Shown here: positions 26,520 through 35,372 of the stretch, one piece after another
Layout: each line of letters opens with the position of its first letter
Position numbering within the stretch: position 1 is the first letter of the stretch
Source of the DNA: an uncultured Flavobacteriaceae bacterium
GTDB lineage: Bacteria > Bacteroidota > Bacteroidia > Flavobacteriales > Flavobacteriaceae
Assembly (NCBI GenBank): GCA_947504035.1
Contig: CANNGA010000003.1
Coordinates: 248,001-312,000, forward strand
DNA length: 64,000 bases
Direction: 5' to 3'
The notes under the pieces: model-generated
What the model was told of the DNA's origin: nothing
The model's input: the letters and a program-made list of their open reading frames with translations, nothing else
Databases searched by the model: none
Position numbers and translations under genes: made by a program

Positions 26520-26834
26520 CTAAGCCCTTGCCTCTAGCTCCTCAGACATATAATACAGCTTTCTCAAACTTCGTTTTAACATTGTAAAGCGGTACACACC
26601 AATACAGAAAAACAAAACACAGCACACAAGAGCCACTATGGTCAAGTACATGTAATTAGGAAAGTCTTTTAACTGGTAAAACCCTATGCTTCCAAGCAAC
26701 AGGTATAGAGATGATCTAATATAAGATAATAACGTACGTTCATTAGCCAAACGGGTACGCTCTATTGCCAAATAATCTCTTAAGATTACTTTTTCATCGG
26801 GCTTAAAATCTCTACCAAAACGGAGCAGCTTCAT
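26520..26834 (-). CDS. DUF202 (YidH-like) small membrane protein
   Basis: A 104-residue protein of the DUF202 family. The family motif DYLAIERTRLANERTLLSYIR (about 20-40, the diagnostic part being LANERTLLSYIR) is followed by two membrane helices at about 42-60 and 68-90. The charged N-terminus is cytoplasmic. The function is unknown. In yeast the same domain forms part of the VTC polyphosphate complex, but bacterial stand-alone proteins are uncharacterised. It begins 12 bases after the queE stop codon, so the two are probably co-transcribed. Confidence 0.85.
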   Translation of the reverse strand: MKLLRFGRDFKPDEKVILRDYLAIERTRLANERTLLSYIRSSLYLLLGSIGFYQLKDFPNYMYLTIVALVCCVLFFCIGVYRFTMLKRSLRKLYYMSEELEARA

Positions 26835-26846
26835 ACGTTTATAGTT

Positions 26847-27476
26847 TTAAGGAATGTTAAGGTATTTATGGGTTTGTAAAGACACCTTCCACTTCGGGTT
26901 TTGCATCACATAATCTACTATTGCAGGCACTACTTTATCGCGCTTACTCCATTCGGGTTGCAAGTAGAGTATACAGTCTTTATTCACCTTAGCCGCCTGT
27001 TCTTCTGCAAACTTAAAATCATCATTATTATAAACAATAACTTTTAATTCGTTGGCGTTATCATAAACACCTTTAGTGGGCAATTTCATTTTTTTTGGTG
27101 ACAGACAAATCCAATCCCAAGTCCCTGTTAACTTATAAGCCCCTGAAGTCTCTATATGAGTTTGTAAACCTTCTGCTTTTAATAATGCGGTTAAAGCCGT
27201 CATATCCCAAGTTAAAGGTTCTCCTCCTGTAATGACAATGGTATCACTATACGTTTTAGCATTGGCGACAATATGTTCTATAGCCGTAGGCGGATGTAAT
27301 TCTGCATTCCAGCTTTCTTTTACGTCACACCAATGACACCCTACATCACACCCGCCTATACGTATAAAATAAGCTGCCGTCCCCTTATGAAAACCTTCTC
27401 CTTGAATGGTATAAAACTCTTCCATTAAAGGTAATAAGGTCCCTTTGGCGACTAATGCTTCTGTTTTTCTCTCCAT
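26847..27476 (-). CDS. queE: 7-carboxy-7-deazaguanine synthase, radical SAM enzyme
   Basis: A 209-residue radical SAM enzyme that contracts 6-carboxytetrahydropterin to 7-carboxy-7-deazaguanine in queuosine biosynthesis. The [4Fe-4S] cluster cysteines are in CDVGCHWC (CX3CX2C, about 44-51), preceded by EEFYTIQGEG, the QueE substrate signature, and followed by TGGEP. The longest frame starts nine codons earlier. The ATG at 27476 is chosen because MERKTEALVAKG fits the family and a TATCTTTG promoter box lies between the two candidate starts. The mRNA would then have almost no leader. The DUF202 gene follows 12 bases later. Confidence 0.93.
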   Translation of the reverse strand: MERKTEALVAKGTLLPLMEEFYTIQGEGFHKGTAAYFIRIGGCDVGCHWCDVKESWNAELHPPTAIEHIVANAKTYSDTIVITGGEPLTWDMTALTALLKAEGLQTHIETSGAYKLTGTWDWICLSPKKMKLPTKGVYDNANELKVIVYNNDDFKFAEEQAAKVNKDCILYLQPEWSKRDKVVPAIVDYVMQNPKWKVSLQTHKYLNIP

Positions 27477-27483
27477 AAGAATG

Positions 27484-27491
27484 CAAAGATA
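27484..27491 (-). promoter_or_regulatory. -7 promoter element TATCTTTG of queE
   Basis: The minus strand reads TATCTTTG, an exact TAnnTTTG match, ending seven bases before the queE ATG at 27476. Transcription would start within a few bases of the start codon, implying a leaderless or near-leaderless mRNA. No clear TTTG lies 19 bases upstream. Confidence 0.55.
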
Positions 27492-27643
27492 CATAATCCC
27501 CATTTTTTTTATCGTTTTTTACGGTATAGCTTTTACTTTTTAAACCTTTTATACCTACGGCTTTATATTTAGCACGGCAATTATTGGAGTGCAGGTCTTA
27601 GTCTTCTTAAATTTTCCTGTATTTTTATGCAAAATTGTAAGAT

Positions 27644-29206
27644 ATGAGTACCCTAGATAAAGATACTTTTTTTAAATACATCACAGATGGCAATGCAACT
27701 AAAGGCGATTTTATACCTATTGGTGCTGCAATGCTTGAAGGCGAACCTCTTGCTGGCGCCCATGTAAAAATTCCTTTAAAAACAATGAACCGCCATGGTT
27801 TAATTGCTGGAGCGACAGGCACAGGAAAAACAAAATCGTTACAGGTATTAGCCGAAAATTTAAGTGACAAGGGGATCCCTGTACTTTTAATGGATATTAA
27901 AGGCGATTTAAGTGGTATTGCCAAAGCAAGCCCTGGCCACCCTAAAATAGACGAACGCCATGCTAAAATAGAACTTCCTTTTGAAGCTAAAGCCTTTCCC
28001 GTAGAACTTCTAACCCTTTCTGAACAAGACGGTGTGCGTTTAAGAGCTACCGTTAGCGAATTTGGCCCTATATTACTGTCTCGCATCTTAGACCTTACAG
28101 ACACCCAATCTGGTATCGTAGCTGTTATTTTTAAATACTGCGACGATCACAAACTTCCCCTTTTAGATCTTAAAGACTTTAAAAAGATTTTACAATACGC
28201 AACACAAGAAGGTAAAGCCGAATTTACAGAAGCCTATGGTCGCATATCTACCGCTTCTACTGGTGCCATTTTGCGCAAAATTATAGAACTCGAACAGCAA
28301 GGTGCCGATTTATTTTTTGGAGAAACCTCTTTTGAAGTAGATGACTTGCTTAGAGTTGATGAAAATGGTCGTGGCTATATTAATATTTTACGTCTAACAG
28401 ACCTTCAAGACCGCCCCAAATTATTCTCGACATTTATGCTAAGTCTATTGGCTGAAATTTACTCTACATTTCCTGAACAAGGTGACAGTGATCGTCCTGA
28501 ATTGATCTTATTTATAGATGAAGCACATTTAATTTTCAATGAAGCTTCCAAAGCACTTTTAAGTCAAATTGAAAGCATTGTAAAATTAATTCGGAGTAAA
28601 GGTGTTGGCTTGTATTTTGTCACCCAAAATCCCACAGATGTTCCCGAAGCTGTTTTGGGGCAATTAGGGCTTAAAATACAACATGCGTTAAGAGCATTCA
28701 CTGCAAAAGATAGAAAAGCCATTAAACTTACGGCTCAAAATTATCCTGATTCAGACTATTACGATACAACAGAAATCCTTACATCTTTAGGTATTGGAGA
28801 AGCTTTAGTCTCTGCTCTCGACGAAAAAGGTCGTCCTACCCCACTTGCTGCCACAATGCTACGAGCACCAATGAGTAGAATGGACGTCCTTACCGATAGT
28901 GAGTTACGTGATCTCATAGATGGTTCTAAATTAGCTAAAAAATACAACGCTACGATAGATCGTGAGAGTGCTTACGAAATACTCAATGAAAAAATTAAAA
29001 AAGCTGAAGCCGAAGAAGCTAAAGAGAAAGCACGTTTAGAAAAAGAAGCTTTAAAAAAAGCGGCGTCTAAGCAACAAAGCCGTTCTAAAAGCACGAGCAG
29101 ATCGCGTTCTAAAAGCACCCGTATGAATCCTATTGTTAAAGTACTTACCAGCGCTACTTTTATTAGAAGTGTGTTTGGCATTTTAACGAAAGTGCTAAAA
29201 AAATAA
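27644..29206 (+). CDS. HerA-like ATPase of the DUF853 family
   Basis: A 520-residue P-loop ATPase of the HerA/FtsK superfamily, DUF853 branch (E. coli YjgR type). Walker A is GATGTGKT at 56-63 and Walker B is LILFIDEAH near 287-295. A distal arginine region and a conserved TQNPTDVPE segment follow. The C-terminus (about 455-500) is a highly charged helix (EKIKKAEAEEAKEKARLEKE) leading to a Ser/Arg/Lys-rich tail with SRSKSTSRSRSK. HerA-like proteins pump or process DNA, but this branch has no established role. There is no NurA nuclease gene beside it. It is transcribed alone, divergent from queE. Confidence 0.88.
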   Translation: MSTLDKDTFFKYITDGNATKGDFIPIGAAMLEGEPLAGAHVKIPLKTMNRHGLIAGATGTGKTKSLQVLAENLSDKGIPVLLMDIKGDLSGIAKASPGHPKIDERHAKIELPFEAKAFPVELLTLSEQDGVRLRATVSEFGPILLSRILDLTDTQSGIVAVIFKYCDDHKLPLLDLKDFKKILQYATQEGKAEFTEAYGRISTASTGAILRKIIELEQQGADLFFGETSFEVDDLLRVDENGRGYINILRLTDLQDRPKLFSTFMLSLLAEIYSTFPEQGDSDRPELILFIDEAHLIFNEASKALLSQIESIVKLIRSKGVGLYFVTQNPTDVPEAVLGQLGLKIQHALRAFTAKDRKAIKLTAQNYPDSDYYDTTEILTSLGIGEALVSALDEKGRPTPLAATMLRAPMSRMDVLTDSELRDLIDGSKLAKKYNATIDRESAYEILNEKIKKAEAEEAKEKARLEKEALKKAASKQQSRSKSTSRSRSKSTRMNPIVKVLTSATFIRSVFGILTKVLKK

Positions 29207-29263
29207 CCCTACTCGATTCAACTTATAAAAACCTTATATATTCTAATACATTACATCCTGCAT

Positions 29264-29818
29264 ATGAAATCTATATCTCTATTTTCTCTTATACTTCTGT
29301 TATGCTTTGCGTCTTGCAATAGCCCTCAAGATCCCTTCGACATCTCTAAACAACATGTGGGTTTACTTACCGACTCTACAGAAATACACCAACTCAAGGC
29401 CGTCTACAAAAAAGATTCTTTAGTAAAACATATAGGAGGCGACGAATTTACAGGGGCGCGCAATAACATAGATGTACTAGATGCTTCGGGTAAAAAATTA
29501 CTAGAACTTATCCCTACGCGAAGTTTAGATTCTACCTCAACAATAGAAACAGTAAAAATTATAGATGCAAAATACAAAACATCAAAAAACATCTCCATAC
29601 AAAGTACGTTTAAAGACATTACCGATGCCTATGCAATTTCTCGCATCGATAATTTGATTAATAGTGTTGTGGTGACTGTAAAAAGTATCAATGCCAGCTT
29701 TACTATAGATAAAAAAGAACTCCCGTCTAACCTAAGAGTCGATATGGATTTAAAAATTGAAGCCTCTCAAATACCAGACAACGCAAAAATTAAATACTTT
29801 TTTATCAACTGGCATTAA
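29264..29818 (+). CDS. Hypothetical lipoprotein, 184 residues
   Basis: A lipoprotein signal (MKSISLFSLILLLCFASC, lipid Cys18) leads to a soluble domain of about 165 residues rich in Ile, Asp, Lys and Ser. The pattern of alternating short strands (KIIDAKYKTSKNISIQST, VVVTVKSINASFTIDK) suggests a beta-rich periplasmic domain. I do not recognise a family. The next gene (YitT) begins six bases after the stop, so the two probably share a transcript. Confidence 0.8.
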   Translation: MKSISLFSLILLLCFASCNSPQDPFDISKQHVGLLTDSTEIHQLKAVYKKDSLVKHIGGDEFTGARNNIDVLDASGKKLLELIPTRSLDSTSTIETVKIIDAKYKTSKNISIQSTFKDITDAYAISRIDNLINSVVVTVKSINASFTIDKKELPSNLRVDMDLKIEASQIPDNAKIKYFFINWH

Positions 29819-29824
29819 TCTCTA

Positions 29825-30802
29825 ATGAATCCATATTTATCTAAAATATTAGTTGATATTGCTGAAAAAAGGTTAAAAAAGCAGCATACTCACAAAACGA
29901 CTATTAGCAAAAAGGAAATTGTACCCTTAGTGAGACGGCTTCAGATAGAGTTATCTCATGCGGTTAGCGAATACATTTTCATTATAATAGGTGTGTTTTC
30001 TGCTGGCTTTGGTCTCAAAGGCTTTTTATTACCTAATCATTTTATTGATGGTGGAGCAACGGGCATCTCTTTATTATTAGAAAACATCACCTCGTTAAAG
30101 CTTGGTGTACTGTTAATTATCGTAAATATTCCTTTTATCATATTGGCCTCTAAAACGGTAAGTTTAAAATTTGCACTTAGAAGTGTTGGCGCTATTGCCA
30201 TGCTCGCTTTTGTTGTTCATTTTGTAAATTACCCTATCATTACAGAAGATAAGTTATTAATCGCTGTTTTTGGCGGCTTTTTTTTAGGTCTGGGTATTGG
30301 CATGTCTATGCGTGGCCGAAGTGTAATTGATGGTACCGAGGTACTAGCCATTTATTTAAGCCGAAAACTCTCTGTTACTGTTGGAGATGTTTTGCTTATC
30401 ATTAATATCGTTATCTTCTCATTTGGTGCCTACGTCCTATCTATAGAAACGGCGCTTTATGCCATTCTCACCTATCTCGCAGCGGCTAAAACTGTAGATT
30501 TTGTGGTAGACGGCGTAGAAGAATATGTAGGTTTAACCATTATTTCTCAAGAGCACCCTGCGATTAAAACCATGTTAACTAAAAAATTAGGCCGTGCCTG
30601 TACCATTTACGCTGGTAAAGGTGGCTTTGGGCATGACATGGTACATAAGGAAAAAGATATTATTTACACTGTGGTAACCCGTTTGGAACTTCCTAGACTT
30701 AAAACTGAAATTGACAAAATAGACCGCAAAGCCTTCTTAATTATGGGCATTGTAAAAGACATTAAAGGCGGCATGATAAAACGCAGACCTTTTAAAGATT
30801 AA
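29825..30802 (+). CDS. YitT family membrane protein (DUF161/DUF2179)
   Basis: A 325-residue membrane protein. After about 50 cytoplasmic residues come five or six membrane helices (about 52-72, 90-110, 118-135, 145-162, 185-205, 210-228). They carry the two DUF161 repeats with GLKGFLLPNHFIDGGATG and GRSVIDGTEVLA. The C-terminal DUF2179 domain (about 240-320) contains RACTIYAGKGGFG and the regulatory-domain pattern of nucleotide-binding homologues. The family is conserved, but its transport role is unknown. It sits in a close-packed run of genes with the upstream lipoprotein and the downstream cupin. Confidence 0.9.
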   Translation: MNPYLSKILVDIAEKRLKKQHTHKTTISKKEIVPLVRRLQIELSHAVSEYIFIIIGVFSAGFGLKGFLLPNHFIDGGATGISLLLENITSLKLGVLLIIVNIPFIILASKTVSLKFALRSVGAIAMLAFVVHFVNYPIITEDKLLIAVFGGFFLGLGIGMSMRGRSVIDGTEVLAIYLSRKLSVTVGDVLLIINIVIFSFGAYVLSIETALYAILTYLAAAKTVDFVVDGVEEYVGLTIISQEHPAIKTMLTKKLGRACTIYAGKGGFGHDMVHKEKDIIYTVVTRLELPRLKTEIDKIDRKAFLIMGIVKDIKGGMIKRRPFKD

Positions 30803-30803
30803 C

Positions 30804-31169
30804 ATGAAAAAAAAATACACCTTACAACAAGCGCCCTTTGTAGTACCAACTACAGATGGAAAAATCATAAAAGAACACTTTGGTAACGCAATACACGACA
30901 ATTCTAATTTAAGCCTGGCGCATATGGTAGCCCCAGCAGGTTGGAGCGAACCATTTCAAACCCCCGAATTCGACGAGTACACCTTTATTATTAAAGGTAA
31001 AAAGCTATTTAATATCGAAGGTAGTATTGTGGTTTTAGAGGCAGGACAATCTATTAAAATTGAAAAAAACACCCGTGTACAGTATAGCAATCCATTTACT
31101 GAAGTTTGCGAATATATCGCTATATGTACACCTGCCTTTTCTATAGATTTAGTAAACAGAGACGCCTAA
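30804..31169 (+). CDS. Cupin domain protein
   Basis: A 121-residue single-domain cupin. The conserved segments are FDEYTFIIKGKKLFNIEG (first cupin motif, but lacking the usual paired His) and VLEAGQSIKIEKNTRVQYSNP (second motif). The loss of most metal-ligating His suggests a binding or isomerase role rather than a metal oxygenase. It begins one base after the YitT stop codon, and the next gene starts immediately after its own stop, so translation in this run is probably coupled. The small molecule bound is unknown. Confidence 0.85.
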   Translation: MKKKYTLQQAPFVVPTTDGKIIKEHFGNAIHDNSNLSLAHMVAPAGWSEPFQTPEFDEYTFIIKGKKLFNIEGSIVVLEAGQSIKIEKNTRVQYSNPFTEVCEYIAICTPAFSIDLVNRDA

Positions 31170-32000
31170 ATGAAAGCCTACATTCCTAAATTAATCGGCG
31201 CTAGCATTAATAGCATGGCCTATATTTTACCAAAATATAGCGGCAAATTAGCCATGCAACTGTTTTCTACACCAAGAAAAGGCCAGCTGCAAACACACGA
31301 AACGCACTACTTACAAACCGCACAACAACAACGGTTTAGTCACGACACACTTTCTATTAACACCTATTACTGGAAAGGCGGTCCTAAAACCGTTCTATTG
31401 GTGCATGGTTGGGAAAGCAACAGCTACAGATGGAAAGATCTCATTGCAATGCTACAAGCTAAAAACTACACAATTATTGCTATAGATGCACCTGCACATG
31501 GCGCCTCTACAGGCAAAGAATTTAATGCCATTTTATATTCTAAATGCATTTATAAAGTCACACAACATTTTAAGCCTAGCATTATCATTGGCCACTCTGT
31601 TGGGGGTATGGCGACTATCTTTGCAACTAAAAATCATACTATGGCATCCCTTAAAAAAGTAGTTCTTCTAGGAGCACCAGATGGTTTTGCCGCCATTTTA
31701 GACAGCTATGAAACTATGATGGGGTTTTCTAAACGGGTTAAAAACGCTATTAGAGCATTTCTATTGCAAAAATTCAAATACAGTCCTGAGCACTTTTCTA
31801 CAGCGCGTTTTTGTAGCGATCTAAAAAATCTTCAAGGGCTTATCATTCATGATAAAAAAGATAGAATCATTCCTTTTACAGACGGTATTTCCATTCATAA
31901 AATGTTTAAAAACTCTACGTTTATAAGCACAAAGGGCTTTGGTCATGGTTTAAAAACAGATCTTGTTTATAATCATATTCTTGATTTTATAAACGCTTAA
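31170..32000 (+). CDS. Alpha/beta hydrolase
   Basis: A 276-residue alpha/beta hydrolase fold enzyme. The oxyanion segment is LLVHGWESNSYRW (about 70) and the nucleophile elbow is GHSVGG with Ser143. The acid is probably the Asp in HDKKDRIIP (about 230) and the base the His in GFGHG (about 258). It begins directly after the cupin stop with no spacer. The substrate is unknown: esterases, lipases and carbon-carbon hydrolases share this motif set. No signal peptide is obvious, although residues 5-20 are moderately hydrophobic. Confidence 0.9.
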   Translation: MKAYIPKLIGASINSMAYILPKYSGKLAMQLFSTPRKGQLQTHETHYLQTAQQQRFSHDTLSINTYYWKGGPKTVLLVHGWESNSYRWKDLIAMLQAKNYTIIAIDAPAHGASTGKEFNAILYSKCIYKVTQHFKPSIIIGHSVGGMATIFATKNHTMASLKKVVLLGAPDGFAAILDSYETMMGFSKRVKNAIRAFLLQKFKYSPEHFSTARFCSDLKNLQGLIIHDKKDRIIPFTDGISIHKMFKNSTFISTKGFGHGLKTDLVYNHILDFINA

Positions 32001-32005
32001 GTTCG

Positions 32006-32013
32006 TACTTTTG
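32006..32013 (+). promoter_or_regulatory. -7 promoter element TACTTTTG of rluF
   Basis: TACTTTTG is an exact TAnnTTTG match. It ends four bases before the ATG at 32018, in the 17-base gap after the hydrolase stop. The resulting mRNA would have essentially no leader. Chance occurrence is possible, and co-transcription with the upstream genes remains an alternative. Confidence 0.4.
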
Positions 32014-32017
32014 CTGC

Positions 32018-32779
32018 ATGGGAGATATTGTATTAAAACGTATTAATAAATTTTTAAGCGAAGTTGGGTATTGCTCACGTCGGGAAGCAGATAAACTTAT
32101 AGAAGCAGGTCGTGTAACGATAAACGGTAGTGTGCCTGAGATGGGCACCAAGGTCGCGCCCAATGATAGCGTAGCTGTAGATGGGGTAACACTAGAAAAC
32201 GCCCCAAGAGCATTTGTGTACTTGGCTTTTAATAAGCCCGTTGGTATTGTATGCACCACAGATACCACTGTTGAAAAAGACAATATTATAGATTTTATAA
32301 ACTATCCCAAACGTATTTTCCCTATAGGACGTTTGGATAAACCTAGTGAAGGCTTAATTCTATTAACAGATGATGGTGATATTGTAAATAAAATTTTACG
32401 CGCTAGTAATAACCACGAGAAGGAGTATCTCGTTACTGTAGACAAACCTATATCACAAACTTTTATAAACCGTATGTCTGGCGGTATATACCTAGAAGAT
32501 CTAAAGCAAACCACAAAAAAATGTACCGTTAAAAAGGTGAATTCTTTAACCTTTAAAATTGTACTTACACAAGGCTTAAATCGGCAAATTCGTCGTATGT
32601 GTAGCTATTTAGGCTATGAAGTACAAACCTTAAAACGCATTCGCATTATGAATATTCATTTAGACATGCCTCTGGGTAAATACAGAACACTTAGTGCCGA
32701 AGAGTTTCAAGAACTCAATACGCTTATCAGTACATCTCACAAAGAATATCTACCTCCTAAAAATAAGCGTAACTCTTAA
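32018..32779 (+). CDS. rluF: 23S rRNA pseudouridine synthase (RluF-type)
   Basis: A 253-residue pseudouridine synthase of the RsuA/RluB/E/F family. An S4 RNA-binding domain occupies about 6-52 (INKFLSEVGYCSRREADKLI). The catalytic domain has GRLDKPSEGL with Asp107 as the catalytic residue, and the family segment GLNRQIRRMC near 190. Among the subfamilies, the RluF class (23S U2604 in E. coli) fits best from the S4 domain and the length. RluB is the alternative. The gene starts 17 bases after the hydrolase gene and may have its own promoter, listed separately. Confidence 0.85.
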   Translation: MGDIVLKRINKFLSEVGYCSRREADKLIEAGRVTINGSVPEMGTKVAPNDSVAVDGVTLENAPRAFVYLAFNKPVGIVCTTDTTVEKDNIIDFINYPKRIFPIGRLDKPSEGLILLTDDGDIVNKILRASNNHEKEYLVTVDKPISQTFINRMSGGIYLEDLKQTTKKCTVKKVNSLTFKIVLTQGLNRQIRRMCSYLGYEVQTLKRIRIMNIHLDMPLGKYRTLSAEEFQELNTLISTSHKEYLPPKNKRNS

Positions 32780-32837
32780 AAAAGGATTGCAACGACATGT
32801 AGAATAAACCGTTAACACCGTAAATACAACTAAAACT

Positions 32838-33554
32838 ATGATATGTGGTTCTGAACTCAATAAATACGGTTATACCCTCTACCCTGATCTTTATTCTGAA
32901 AAGGATATAGTGACAATTCTAAAATGCATTGACCAGTGCAAACATTATGGAAATTCATCTTCAAACACTAAAGATGTGTTTGCCATTAGGCAACTCCTAA
33001 AAACGATCCCCGAATTAGCAGAATTACTATTCACAAAACAGCTTATAAAATTACTGCATACACTTAGCAAGTCTCGTGTCTTTCTTAGCAAAGCCATTTA
33101 TTTTGATAAACCAGCCACATCTAATTGGTTCGTCCCTTTTCACCAAGACCTAAGTATTTCTGTTACGAATACAGCAGATGTACACGATTATACCAACTGG
33201 ACCTTTAAAAAAGGTCAGATTGGTGTACAACCACCTTTGTATATTTTACAAGATACAATTACTATACGCATACATTTGGATGATACAGACGAAGCCAATG
33301 GTGCGCTAAAAGTAATTCCTAAGTCACATCAAAATGGTATTATACGCAGTGATGCCCCCAATTGGTCTATTGATAATCCCATTATTTGTGCTGTTAAAAA
33401 AGGAAGTGCTATGCTTATGAAACCATTACTTTTGCATGCCTCCAATAAAACTACAAATGGTAAAAGAAGACGCGTCATACATTTAGAATTCAACACGCAC
33501 AATTTACCCAAGGGAATAGACTGGTTAGAATATCACGAATTGAATGTATCTTAA
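32838..33554 (+). CDS. Phytanoyl-CoA dioxygenase (PhyH) family protein
   Basis: A 238-residue non-haem iron and 2-oxoglutarate-dependent dioxygenase-fold protein. The iron ligands are visible as the HxD in PFHQDLSI (about 98-100) and the distal His in LLLHASNKT (about 200), followed by an Arg-rich segment (GKRRRVIHLEF) that would bind 2-oxoglutarate. The family hydroxylates diverse small molecules, so the substrate cannot be named. It lies 58 bases after rluF on the same strand and 44 bases before the MscS gene. Confidence 0.88.
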   Translation: MICGSELNKYGYTLYPDLYSEKDIVTILKCIDQCKHYGNSSSNTKDVFAIRQLLKTIPELAELLFTKQLIKLLHTLSKSRVFLSKAIYFDKPATSNWFVPFHQDLSISVTNTADVHDYTNWTFKKGQIGVQPPLYILQDTITIRIHLDDTDEANGALKVIPKSHQNGIIRSDAPNWSIDNPIICAVKKGSAMLMKPLLLHASNKTTNGKRRRVIHLEFNTHNLPKGIDWLEYHELNVS

Positions 33555-33598
33555 ACACAATATAAAGCAAGCGTTACACACCCTTTAAAACTAAAAAG

Positions 33599-34117
33599 AT
33601 GAACGACGACATCCTTAAACTCATTCAATCGGCTGTGATTATCATCGCCTATGTTATAACTAAAAAATTAATCTTTAAGATTGTTAACAAAACACTTCTA
33701 GAGAAATTCATTCAGGAATCTCGTGGAAGCATCATTAGAAAAGTAATCAATGCTATACTCACGTTAGTGAGCCTAATAGTACTGCTCTTAATATGGGGGG
33801 TTAAACAATCTGATTTGGCCGTTTTAATAGGCTCCGTTTTCACCATTGTAGGTGTTGCTTTTGTGGCGCAATGGTCATTATTGTCCAATATTACTTCTGG
33901 TATTATATTGTTCTTTAACCACTCTGTAAAATTAAATGATGCCATCATTATATTAGAAGGAAAAGATTATGCGATTGAAGGCAAGATCATCAATATAGGT
34001 CTTTTCTTTATCACTTTAGAAACTGCAGATAAAGAAACGATTACACTGCCTAACAATGTCTTCATTTTAAAAAGTGTAAAGAAGGTAGCCCCTAAACCTC
34101 CTCAAGAACAGCTTTAA
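33599..34117 (+). CDS. Small MscS-family mechanosensitive channel
   Basis: A 172-residue MscS-domain protein with three helices (about 8-24, 45-68, 72-105). The pore helix has the typical small-residue pattern GVAFVAQWSLLSNITSGIIL. A short beta domain (about 112-150, KLNDAIIILEG, TITLPNNVF) follows. It lacks the large C-terminal vestibule of E. coli MscS (286 residues) but matches the minimal form common in Bacteroidota. It would release solutes on hypo-osmotic shock. It is the last gene of the plus-strand run and is followed by a good hairpin terminator. Confidence 0.88.
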   Translation: MNDDILKLIQSAVIIIAYVITKKLIFKIVNKTLLEKFIQESRGSIIRKVINAILTLVSLIVLLLIWGVKQSDLAVLIGSVFTIVGVAFVAQWSLLSNITSGIILFFNHSVKLNDAIIILEGKDYAIEGKIINIGLFFITLETADKETITLPNNVFILKSVKKVAPKPPQEQL

Positions 34118-34421
34118 CCCGCTTTATGCGATAGAACATCTATTACACCTTTGAGCTACTGCAAATACTGGCGCTACACTACTTTTTTCAATTTAACCAT
34201 AGCGATGCTATGCTACAATCAAGAAAAAGTCAGTATTTATGGTATCTCAAAGCTTCACGACAATGTTTTATCGCATAATTCGGGTTTAATACTTCTCGAT
34301 TATATTTTATATTCGCAGCAGTTGTATGCGGAACCTCATAAAATTAAAGGCATCCTTAAAAAAAAGCGTATACCTTTTAAAAAAAGATATACGCTTTTGT
34401 ATATGTTAGAGACTACAGTTT
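34118..34421. other. Intergenic region between convergent MscS and folD genes
   Basis: The 304 bases hold a terminator hairpin near the folD side. An overlapping open frame of about 97 codons on the plus strand runs through the hairpin and into folD and is not regarded as a gene. Nothing else is recognised. Confidence 0.55.
34362..34398. terminator. Bidirectional hairpin terminator (MscS run / folD)
   Basis: AAAAGCGTATA (34362-34372) pairs with TATACGCTTTT (34388-34398). Part of the intervening bases (CTTTT with AAAAG) can extend the stem inward. A and T flanks serve both strands. Confidence 0.8.
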
Positions 34422-35300
34422 TTATGCGTTATGACGCTCTCTAGCCAATAGGGTGTTTTTTAACAACATAGCAATCGTCATAGGTCCTACGCCTCCTGGT
34501 ACAGGGGTGATGAAACTTGCTTTTTTACTCACGCTTTCAAAATGCACATCGCCAGCCAATCGGTAGCCATTCTTTTTAGTAGCGTCTGGCACCCGTGTTA
34601 TACCTACGTCGATCACTACAACATCCTCTTTAACCATATCTCCCGTTAAAAATTCAGAAATACCTATAGCAGCAACAACAATATCTGCTGCCTTGGTAAT
34701 GGCTTCTAAATTCTTAGAGCGGCTGTGTACTACAGTTACTGTAGCATCTCCAGCTGCACGTTTCTGGCTCATTAAAATACTCATAGGACGTCCTACGATA
34801 TGACTTCGCCCCATAACAACAACATTCTTTCCAGATGTCTCTATTTGGTAACGTTCTAAAAGCTCCATAATACCATAGGGTGTCGCTGGTAAAAATGTAG
34901 GCAAATCTAAAGCCATTCTACCCACATTTGTTGGGTGAAATCCATCGACATCCTTATCTGGGTCTATGGCCATAAGTACTTTTTGCTCATCGATTTGCTC
35001 TGGTAATGGCAGTTGTACAATAAACCCATCAATCTCAGGATCTGTATTAAGCTTATCTATTTCTGCTAGCAATTCCTCTTCTGAAGTATACTCTGGTAAT
35101 TCTATTAATGTAGACTTAAATCCTATACGTTCACAGGCCTTCACCTTAGCATTAACGTAAGTCATACTCGCCCCATCAGACCCCACTAAAACAGCGGCAA
35201 GATGTGGTACTTTTTCTCCTTTTTTAACCATTGCTGAGACGTGCTCTGCAATTTCATTTTTAATGTCGTTACTTACTTTTTTTCCGTCTAAGATTGTCAT
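34422..35300 (-). CDS. folD: Bifunctional methylenetetrahydrofolate dehydrogenase/cyclohydrolase
   Basis: A 292-residue enzyme that interconverts methylene-, methenyl- and formyl-tetrahydrofolate using NADP. It supplies one-carbon units for purine and fMet synthesis. The catalytic lysine lies in the [13 protein letters not shown] segment (about 48-60). [10 protein letters not shown] and the NADP-binding [11 protein letters not shown] (about 165) follow, and [13 protein letters not shown] is near the end. The length is standard. It lies 72 bases downstream of ffh on the same strand and may be co-transcribed. Confidence 0.97.
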   Translation of the reverse strand: MTILDGKKVSNDIKNEIAEHVSAMVKKGEKVPHLAAVLVGSDGASMTYVNAKVKACERIGFKSTLIELPEYTSEEELLAEIDKLNTDPEIDGFIVQLPLPEQIDEQKVLMAIDPDKDVDGFHPTNVGRMALDLPTFLPATPYGIMELLERYQIETSGKNVVVMGRSHIVGRPMSILMSQKRAAGDATVTVVHSRSKNLEAITKAADIVVAAIGISEFLTGDMVKEDVVVIDVGITRVPDATKKNGYRLAGDVHFESVSKKASFITPVPGGVGPMTIAMLLKNTLLARERHNA

Positions 35301-35372
35301 ATTTTCATCTGTATAATCAGCTTACAGCTAAACTTTCAACTTTGCACTTTTAACTTTTAACGTTGTACTTTG

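Noticed and set aside
33599-34117. Truncated MscS gene
   Set aside because: Short MscS-domain proteins of this size are common in Bacteroidota and the three helices and beta segment are complete.
34151-34444. Plus-strand frame of 97 codons after the MscS gene
   Set aside because: It runs through a terminator hairpin and into folD on the other strand, and the protein lacks any family resemblance.
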